Below, piece by piece: positions 7,981 through 12,902 of a stretch of DNA of 22,706 nucleotides; position 1 is the first letter of the stretch, and each line of letters opens with the position of its first letter. A program made the translations under genes and the position numbers. The notes under the pieces are model-generated. The model searched no databases and was not told where the DNA came from. It worked only from the letters and a program-made list of their open reading frames with translations. The DNA lies in assembly GCA_937936695.1 (NCBI GenBank), contig CALHCK010000035.1, forward strand, positions 1 through 22,706. The letters run 5' to 3'. This DNA comes from an uncultured Polaribacter sp. (GTDB taxonomy: Bacteria > Bacteroidota > Bacteroidia > Flavobacteriales > Flavobacteriaceae).

Positions 7981-9678
7981 TTATAAATCTTTAACAGCTT
8001 TACAAATAGTTGGTAAATCAAAGTTTTCATATAAATTAACCATTTGTGCTTCTGTTAATGGCGGTGTTGTTTTCCAACCTCCATACCAAAAACCAAATTG
8101 GTATTTCTTACCTGCTTCTAAACAAGGTGATTTTCCTGTTAGCTTAGAATTTCTAATTCTATCAAAATATCCCCAATTTCTTTGATTTTCTTCTCTAAAA
8201 TAAACATATAAGTTATTTAAAAGATAAGTTGCATCTGGACAACTTAAAGAAAGATCTAAATCTCTTTCTTCAAAACAATCATCATTGCTAATATCAATTG
8301 TTTGTCCGTCTAATTCACAAACACTTACTTCTTCATCATAAACAACCTTAAGTCTTCTTTGTTGAGCACTATAGTTATATATTTTTAAAACCATATCTTC
8401 TCCTAAGAAAGAAAAACCTCTATTTCTCCAATAATTTATATTATTATTGTTAATCTCTGTTTGCCCATTAAAATACATATAGCCATATCTTATAGGTCTG
8501 TTGGGGTTAAATTTATTTGCTACTGTATATAAATAAAAAGATCTTCTACCTGTATTAACAAATTTTATAGAGTTAACCGTAGTACATGTATGGTTAAAAC
8601 TTCTCTCAAAACCAATTGGGTATACACCTGATCTTGGTGCAGTAAATTCTACATAAAAACCTCTTCTATCTGATTGCACTGTAGCGTTAGATAATTTTTC
8701 TCTTTCTCTAGTAAACCTATCATAATAAAATACAGAAACAACATCCCCTACCTTTACAGGTTGATTAGTTTCAGGATTAATAGCATTTCTAAAAATATAA
8801 TTTCTAACCAATGTTGGGTTAGAAAACCAACTAACTCTTCTGCCATTTACAAAAAGGTAAAAACACCATAAATTTGTTATCGGTATTAAATATGATTGCT
8901 CTAAACGTCTACTTTTTTTACTTATAAATTTATTAGCCACTTCTCCATCTAAAGTCAATCCTCCTGGAAATTCATTGAACCCTCCTGTTAAAACTTCTGG
9001 ATTTTCATCTGGGGCAATAACCTCATTTTCATCAGGAGCCTCTGTTTCAAAAGTTTGAAAATCTGCTTGTAAATTACTACCTGTTATTAAATTATCATTC
9101 TCATCAAAAAAAGAAGTGTTTTCTGGTATTGTAAATTCTGTAATTTCTTCAGAATTTGTATTGGAAGTAATGCTAACGTTTATTTCGTTAGTAGTTTCAT
9201 TATTTGATAAACTTTCATTTATTGTTTCTATCTGAATTTGTTTAGGCAAATTTGCTTTTTCTAACAAACCTATCTGAACTTCACTTATATCTGTTCCATC
9301 AAAATTAATTTCTCTAGATTTACTTATAAAACCATCAGCTGAAATATTTGCTGTTATCTTTAAAGTATTATTATCAGAAACTAAAAAGTTTTGATTTACA
9401 CCTAAAGTAATAAAACCATTGTCTACTTTAAATGATTTAGATCCATTAGCTGTAAGAATTTTATCTGCGTTCTCACCTTCAAATTCTAGTTTTATTTCTG
9501 ACGGAATTGCTTTACCTCCATCAGCATTAAAAACTCTAAGATTTACTTTACTTAAAACAGGTTCTGCAGCAACTTTAATTTCAAAGCTATCTTGTAGTTC
9601 TGTTGCTTTTTCAAAATCGCAAGATGTAACAACAATTAATGCTGTTAAAATGGTTAATGCTTTTGTTATATTTTTCAT
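7981..9678 (-). CDS. Large lipoprotein of unknown function
   Basis: I do not recognise a family. The 565-residue protein has a lipoprotein signal with lipobox VVTSC and C20 as the lipidated residue; acidic residues follow soon after (CDFEKATE), which in Bacteroidota is compatible with export to the cell surface. Residues about 40-140 form a beta-rich, carboxypeptidase-regulatory or Ig-like stretch. Residues about 150-235 are a low-complexity acidic linker rich in E, N, T and D (including DENE and DENPE). The C-terminal part (about 260-565) is aromatic and arginine-rich, with WCFYLFVNGRRVSWF at 271-285 and several cysteines (272, 365, 454, 468, 480, 519, 559). It is 12 bp downstream of a beta-barrel gene on the same strand and likely cotranscribed, so the two may form an envelope complex. 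The ATG at 9678 follows an A/G-rich tract. Confidence 0.8.
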   Translation of the reverse strand: MKNITKALTILTALIVVTSCDFEKATELQDSFEIKVAAEPVLSKVNLRVFNADGGKAIPSEIKLEFEGENADKILTANGSKSFKVDNGFITLGVNQNFLVSDNNTLKITANISADGFISKSREINFDGTDISEVQIGLLEKANLPKQIQIETINESLSNNETTNEINVSITSNTNSEEITEFTIPENTSFFDENDNLITGSNLQADFQTFETEAPDENEVIAPDENPEVLTGGFNEFPGGLTLDGEVANKFISKKSRRLEQSYLIPITNLWCFYLFVNGRRVSWFSNPTLVRNYIFRNAINPETNQPVKVGDVVSVFYYDRFTREREKLSNATVQSDRRGFYVEFTAPRSGVYPIGFERSFNHTCTTVNSIKFVNTGRRSFYLYTVANKFNPNRPIRYGYMYFNGQTEINNNNINYWRNRGFSFLGEDMVLKIYNYSAQQRRLKVVYDEEVSVCELDGQTIDISNDDCFEERDLDLSLSCPDATYLLNNLYVYFREENQRNWGYFDRIRNSKLTGKSPCLEAGKKYQFGFWYGGWKTTPPLTEAQMVNLYENFDLPTICKAVKDL

Positions 9679-9690
9679 GATTTTTTCTTT

Positions 9691-10353
9691 TTAAAATGAA
9701 TATGATAATCTAAATGAGGCATATGGTATAAACTTAAAACTTTCAAAACTTTCGTTAAGTAATGCCTCTTGGTCATTTGTTTGTTCTATAACACCCGTAG
9801 CATCTAAAGTAATTGCTGGAGATTCAGAAATATATGTTCCAAAATCAAATGCAAAACCTATTCCTTTTTTTGATACTGGTCTACCAAAACCTAAACCTAA
9901 GTACGGAGATGTTTTACTCCAATTTGCATCAATTGCAATAGCCCCTGAATCTTCTGAATTAAACTCTACCTCTCCAATAACTATATTTTCTTTAAAAGTA
10001 GTTTTAAGATTTACATTACTAGAAGAAAAAAAACCTACTCCACCTACAATTTTAAACGCAGATGCAAATGGGTGGTAACTTACTTTAAAATCTACTCTTG
10101 TAATATCTAGTGCTGCGTCAATTAAAAGATCTTGACCACTAACTTCTTGCTCTAAACCTTCTTCAGAATATTTTAATGAGCTGTAACCAATAGTTGCAAA
10201 AAACCGATCACTAACTTTTCTAGAATAATCAAATCCATATCCTGTACCTCCAGATATTCCAATTGCATTCTTACGTTCTCTAATGGTTTCTTGGCAATAG
10301 CTATTTTGATAAAACAGCATGCTTAAAATAGTAATAATTAATAATTTTTTCAT
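9691..10353 (-). CDS. Outer-membrane beta-barrel protein
   Basis: This is a 220-residue protein with a signal peptide (MKKLLIITILSMLFYQNSYCQ), followed by alternating hydrophobic/polar beta strands typical of small outer-membrane barrels. Examples are GISGGTGYGFDYSRKV, FKIVGGVGFFSS and YLGLGFGRPV, and the C-terminal strand YASFRLSYSF ends in phenylalanine as expected for barrel insertion. The open frame can be extended 14 codons upstream to 10395, but I place the start at the ATG at 10353: the signal peptide begins exactly there, and a promoter-like TAAGTTTG lies inside the longer version. It precedes the unknown lipoprotein by 12 bp on the minus strand. Its function is unknown; a structural or anchoring role for the lipoprotein is only a guess from gene order. 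Confidence 0.82.
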   Translation of the reverse strand: MKKLLIITILSMLFYQNSYCQETIRERKNAIGISGGTGYGFDYSRKVSDRFFATIGYSSLKYSEEGLEQEVSGQDLLIDAALDITRVDFKVSYHPFASAFKIVGGVGFFSSSNVNLKTTFKENIVIGEVEFNSEDSGAIAIDANWSKTSPYLGLGFGRPVSKKGIGFAFDFGTYISESPAITLDATGVIEQTNDQEALLNESFESFKFIPYASFRLSYSF

Positions 10354-10392
10354 AATTAAAAAATGTTTGATTTGTTTGATTTTATCATAACA

Positions 10393-10400
10393 CAAACTTA
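10393..10400 (-). promoter_or_regulatory. -7 element for the barrel/lipoprotein operon
   Basis: On the minus strand TAAGTTTG is an exact TAnnTTTG match, 39 bp upstream of the ATG at 10353. TTG triplets occur upstream at spacings of 14 and 27 bases, neither in the usual 17-23 range, so only the -7 half is convincing. Its place inside the longest possible frame supports the downstream start. Confidence 0.5.
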
Positions 10401-10457
10401 GCAGAACACTTTAACAAAAAAAATACCCAATTATAGGTATTTTTAAACGAAGACAGG

Positions 10458-10500
10458 TGTAAACAAAAAACACTGCTTAAAGCAGTGTTTTTTGTTTACA
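10458..10500. terminator. Long perfect hairpin downstream of bcp
   Basis: TGTAAACAAAAAACACTGC (10458-10476) and GCAGTGTTTTTTGTTTACA (10482-10500) are perfect reverse complements around the loop TTAAA, giving a 19-bp stem. The T-run is inside the stem. It lies 16 bp past the bcp stop codon on the minus strand and upstream of the barrel-gene promoter, so it most likely ends bcp transcription. Confidence 0.8.
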
Positions 10501-10516
10501 TAATAATATTTAATAA

Positions 10517-10972
10517 TTACTTATCTAATATTTGAGCAGCATGTGCTTTTGTTTTTACTTTAGTAATTACATCTTCTATAATACCGTTTTCATCTATTAC
10601 AAAAGTAGTTCTATGAATACCATCGTACTCTTTACCCATAAACTTTTTAGGTCCCCAAACATTAAAAGCTTCTATTACAGTTTTATCTTCATCTGCTAAC
10701 AACGGAAAAGGCAACTCGTGTTTATTAATCCAATTTTGTTGTCTTTTAGCAGAATCTGCACTTGCGCCTAAGATTGCATATCCTTTTGCTAAAAAAGATT
10801 GATAATTATCTCTTAAATCACAAGCCTCATTTGTACAACCTGGTGTACTTGCTTTTGGATAAAAAAACAAAACTAATTTTTTACCGGTATAATCTGTTAA
10901 TTTAATAGTATTACCTGCGTTGTCTTTCGCTTCGAAATTCGGAGCCTTATCTCCTATTTTTAATGAGGTCAT
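10517..10972 (-). CDS. bcp: Thioredoxin-dependent thiol peroxidase (BCP/PrxQ peroxiredoxin)
   Basis: This is a 151-residue peroxiredoxin of the BCP/PrxQ group, which reduces hydrogen peroxide and organic hydroperoxides in the cytoplasm using thioredoxin. The active-site motif is PKASTPGCTNEACDLRD, with peroxidatic C46 and resolving C51 five residues later, the pattern of the atypical 2-Cys BCP class. The thioredoxin-fold start (KIGDKAPNFEAKDNAG) and the GIHRTTFVIDENG segment are also typical, and length is as expected. The ATG at 10972-10970 follows a purine-rich stretch on the minus strand. It is divergent from nth over 122 bp that hold an inverted repeat, and is terminated by the hairpin at 10458-10500. 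Confidence 0.95.
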   Translation of the reverse strand: MTSLKIGDKAPNFEAKDNAGNTIKLTDYTGKKLVLFFYPKASTPGCTNEACDLRDNYQSFLAKGYAILGASADSAKRQQNWINKHELPFPLLADEDKTVIEAFNVWGPKKFMGKEYDGIHRTTFVIDENGIIEDVITKVKTKAHAAQILDK

Positions 10973-11001
10973 CTCTTTTTTTATTTTGTGTTAAGTAAAA
11001 A

Positions 11002-11022
11002 TACAAAGTTTATAACTTTGTA
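11002..11022. promoter_or_regulatory. Inverted repeat with promoter-like core between bcp and nth
   Basis: TACAAAGT (11002-11009) and ACTTTGTA (11015-11022) are perfect inverted repeats separated by 5 bp. The plus-strand right half includes TAACTTTG (11013-11020), an exact -7 element pointing to nth, with a TTG 24 bases upstream (10986-10988), slightly outside the usual spacing. The minus strand reads TAAACTTTG toward bcp, one base longer than consensus. It could be overlapping divergent promoters, an operator, or both. Confidence 0.5.
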
Positions 11023-11094
11023 AAAAACATAAGCCCTAAAAAGTAGCTTTTTAATAGTTATTGTTTTTTAACTTTACATAATAATTCTCTTTTA

Positions 11095-11751
11095 ATGACA
11101 AAACAAGAAAAAGTTCAGTTTGTAATAGATACACTTCAAGAAAAATACCCTTCTATTCCAATTCCTTTAGATCATAAAGATCCGTATACTCTTTTAGTAG
11201 CTGTATTATTGTCTGCACAATGTACAGATGTTCGTGTAAACCAAATTACACCATTATTATTTGCTAAGGCTGATAATCCGTTTGATATGGTTAAAATGTC
11301 TGTAGAAGAAATTAAGGAAATTATTAGACCTTGTGGTTTATCTCCTATGAAAAGTAAAGGTATTTATGGTTTATCTAAAATTTTAATTGAAAAATATAAT
11401 GGAGAGGTTCCTGAATCTTTTGAAGGTTTAGAAGAATTGCCTGCTGTTGGTCATAAAACTGCGAGTGTGGTTATGAGTCAAGCTTTTGGTGTGCCTGCTT
11501 TTCCGGTAGATACGCATATTTTACGTTTAATGTTTCGCTGGAATTTGTCTAACGGTAAAAGTGTAGCGCAAACAGAAAAAGATGCAAAACGATTGTTTCC
11601 TAAAGAGTTATGGAATGATTTGCATTTACAAATTATTTGGTATGGTAGAGAGTATTCTCCTGCAAGGGGCTGGAACTTAGAAAATGATATTATTACCAAA
11701 ACTATAGGTAGAAAATCTGTTTTAAACGATTATTATAAGTCTAAAAAATAG
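11095..11751 (+). CDS. nth: Endonuclease III-like DNA glycosylase lacking the iron-sulfur ligands
   Basis: Endonuclease III removes oxidised pyrimidines and nicks the DNA at the resulting abasic site. The 218-residue protein has the helix-hairpin-helix core with LPAVGHKTASVV (115-126), where K121 is the Schiff-base lysine, and the catalytic aspartate D139 in FPVDTHILRL. The substrate-side segment LLSAQCTDVRVNQ (38-50) is also conserved. In Escherichia coli Nth four cysteines near the C-terminus hold a 4Fe-4S cluster. Here the matching stretch (IIWYGREYSPARGWNLENDI, 180-199) has none, and the whole protein has only C43 and C80. Because the rest is intact and in frame up to TAA at 11749-11751, this is a cluster-free form and not a truncation. 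The gene is divergent from bcp and followed by a structured element and a terminator. Confidence 0.92.
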   Translation: MTKQEKVQFVIDTLQEKYPSIPIPLDHKDPYTLLVAVLLSAQCTDVRVNQITPLLFAKADNPFDMVKMSVEEIKEIIRPCGLSPMKSKGIYGLSKILIEKYNGEVPESFEGLEELPAVGHKTASVVMSQAFGVPAFPVDTHILRLMFRWNLSNGKSVAQTEKDAKRLFPKELWNDLHLQIIWYGREYSPARGWNLENDIITKTIGRKSVLNDYYKSKK

Positions 11752-11770
11752 CATTTTAATATAGTTTAGG

Positions 11771-11853
11771 TAGCGTTAGGGATTGTAACGGCATCCTTTT
11801 TTTGAGGTACGATAAAAAAGATACAGTGTAAAGCCCGACCTTTAGGGAACGCC
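11771..11853 (+). ncRNA. Structured intergenic element downstream of nth (possible flavobacterial RNA motif)
   Basis: This GC-richer island in an AT-rich gap has no open frame. GCGTT (11773-11777) pairs with AACGC (11848-11852) and closes the element. Inside, ATC (11793-11795) and TTTTTT (11797-11802) pair with AAAAAA (11814-11819) and GAT (11820-11822) to form a long arm with a GA-rich loop. The conserved-looking blocks are AGGGATTGTAACGGCATCC and AAAGCCCGACC. From memory, very similar blocks recur in intergenic regions of many Flavobacteriaceae genomes, but I cannot confirm this or assign an Rfam family. Orientation is set to plus because it lies in the 3' region of nth and before the terminator. 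It could be a 3' UTR element, a small RNA, or a dispersed DNA repeat. Confidence 0.5.
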
Positions 11854-11864
11854 AAAAAATAAAA

Positions 11865-11898
11865 AAAGTTTCAGCTAGTTAGGCTGAAACTTTGTTTT
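11865..11898. terminator. Bidirectional terminator between nth and the minus-strand sigma unit
   Basis: AAAGTTTCAGC (11865-11875) pairs perfectly with GCTGAAACTTT (11883-11893) around a 7-base loop. It is followed by GTTTTT on the plus strand and by a very long T-rich tract on the minus strand. It ends nth plus the structured element in one direction and the small protein gene in the other. Confidence 0.85.
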
Positions 11899-12041
11899 TA
11901 GTTTAAATTTAGTTCTATTGTATTTTCTTTTTTTGTTTTTAAAATCTTAAACGATTTAGAAAAATTTAGTAAAAAATTAATAGTTTCTTTTTGTGGTTGC
12001 ATCTGTTTTTTAGATGGCTTTTCTGAGTAAAGTTGCATCAT
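11898..12041 (-). CDS. Small basic protein of unknown function downstream of the sigma factor
   Basis: This is a 47-residue open frame. It starts with ATG at 12041 (a second ATG follows at once) and ends with TAA at 11900-11898, directly before the terminator. The product is basic, with a central hydrophobic/aromatic helix-like segment ETINFLLNFSKSFKIL (19-34) preceded by PSKKQMQPQK (9-18). It has no signal peptide and no recognisable domain. Support for it being real: it fills the space between the sigma factor stop (57 bp upstream) and a terminator, it lies on the same strand, and its codon use fits the genome. I have a recollection of similar short proteins starting around MQPQKETI in other flavobacteria at this place, but cannot verify it. 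Confidence 0.6.
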   Translation of the reverse strand: MMQLYSEKPSKKQMQPQKETINFLLNFSKSFKILKTKKENTIELNLN

Positions 12042-12098
12042 ACGTTAATTTAGTTTTTGATTTATTAACAATATAACGCTTTGGTTTTTAAAATATTA

Positions 12099-12686
12099 TT
12101 AGTTAACTAAAATAATTTTATGTTTTTCTATTAATTTTCTCATGTTAATTAATGCGTAACGCATTCTGCCTAAGGCTGTATTAATACTTACGCCTGTGTT
12201 TTCGCTAATTTCTTTAAAACTCATGTCTTTGTACATGCGCATTACTAAAACTTCTTTTTGTTCTTCTGGCAACTCTTTTACAAGTTCTCTTACGTCTTTG
12301 TAAATTTGTTCTTGTATAATTTGTTTTTCGGCATTTAAATTACCGTCACCAATTATAGAAAAAATATCAAATTCGTCTGTATTTTTAAAAGAAGGCATTC
12401 TGTTATTTTTCCTAAAATAATCTATTACTAAATTATGTGCAATACGCATTACCCAAGGTAAAAATTTACCTTCTTCGTTATAATTTCCTTTTTTTAAGGT
12501 TCTAATAACTTTTATAAATGTATCCTGAAAAATATCTTCTGTAATGCCTTTATCTTGTACTTTACTGTATATAAAACTAAACAACCTTTGTTGGTGTCTT
12601 TTTATTAAAGTTTCTAAAGCAGCCTCTTGCCCTTTAATATAGCTACTAATTAAAATACTGTCTGTTATTATTTGTTTTTGCGCCAT
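12099..12686 (-). CDS. ECF-type RNA polymerase sigma factor
   Basis: This is a 195-residue sigma-70 family factor of the extracytoplasmic-function type. Region 2 spans about 24-92 (LIKRHQQRLFSFIYSKVQD, then EDIFQDTFIKV and WVMRIAHNLVIDYFRK, which contact the polymerase and the -10 region). Region 4 spans about 135-186 (LPEEQKEVLVMRMYKDMSFKEIS, then a helix-turn-helix GVSINTALGRMRYAL). Region 3 is absent, as in all ECF factors. No anti-sigma factor or membrane regulator is beside it; only the 47-residue protein follows. That isolation suggests control at the level of expression. The ATG at 12686 is preceded on the minus strand by a short AAGGGG tract that can serve as a ribosome binding site, and by an inverted repeat at 12701-12719. 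Confidence 0.93.
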   Translation of the reverse strand: MAQKQIITDSILISSYIKGQEAALETLIKRHQQRLFSFIYSKVQDKGITEDIFQDTFIKVIRTLKKGNYNEEGKFLPWVMRIAHNLVIDYFRKNNRMPSFKNTDEFDIFSIIGDGNLNAEKQIIQEQIYKDVRELVKELPEEQKEVLVMRMYKDMSFKEISENTGVSINTALGRMRYALINMRKLIEKHKIILVN

Positions 12687-12700
12687 AAATTACCCCTTAA

Positions 12701-12719
12701 AGAACAATAAAGTTGTTCT
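12701..12719. repeat. Inverted repeat in the leader of the sigma factor gene
   Basis: AGAACAA (12701-12707) and TTGTTCT (12713-12719) are perfect inverted repeats with a 5-bp spacer, 14 bp upstream of the sigma factor start codon. It may be an operator for a dimeric regulator or a leader hairpin. No T-run follows in the transcribed direction, so it is not an ordinary terminator. Confidence 0.5.
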
Positions 12720-12902
12720 AATTTTTGTTTTACTGATAAGTTGAAGGTAATTTTTTTGCTATAAGCGGCTAATATTTTGATTGTTAAGAATATCAAATAT
12801 CTAATTTTTTTTTAAACTTAACAAGTTTTTTAACAAAAAACCATTGTATTCATTTAAAAATACATTAAAAAAAGGTATTTTTATAGCATATAATTTTTAT
12901 TG

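Noticed and set aside
9419..9694. Plus-strand open frame of 91 residues
   Set aside because: It is antisense to the lipoprotein gene's signal peptide region and its translation is a shadow of that sequence.
10354..10395. Longer N-terminus for the beta-barrel protein
   Set aside because: The extra 14 residues precede a proper signal peptide, and the segment overlaps a TAAGTTTG promoter element; the ATG at 10353 is preferred.
11478..11699. Minus-strand open frame of 73 residues
   Set aside because: It is antisense within nth, which has clear catalytic residues.
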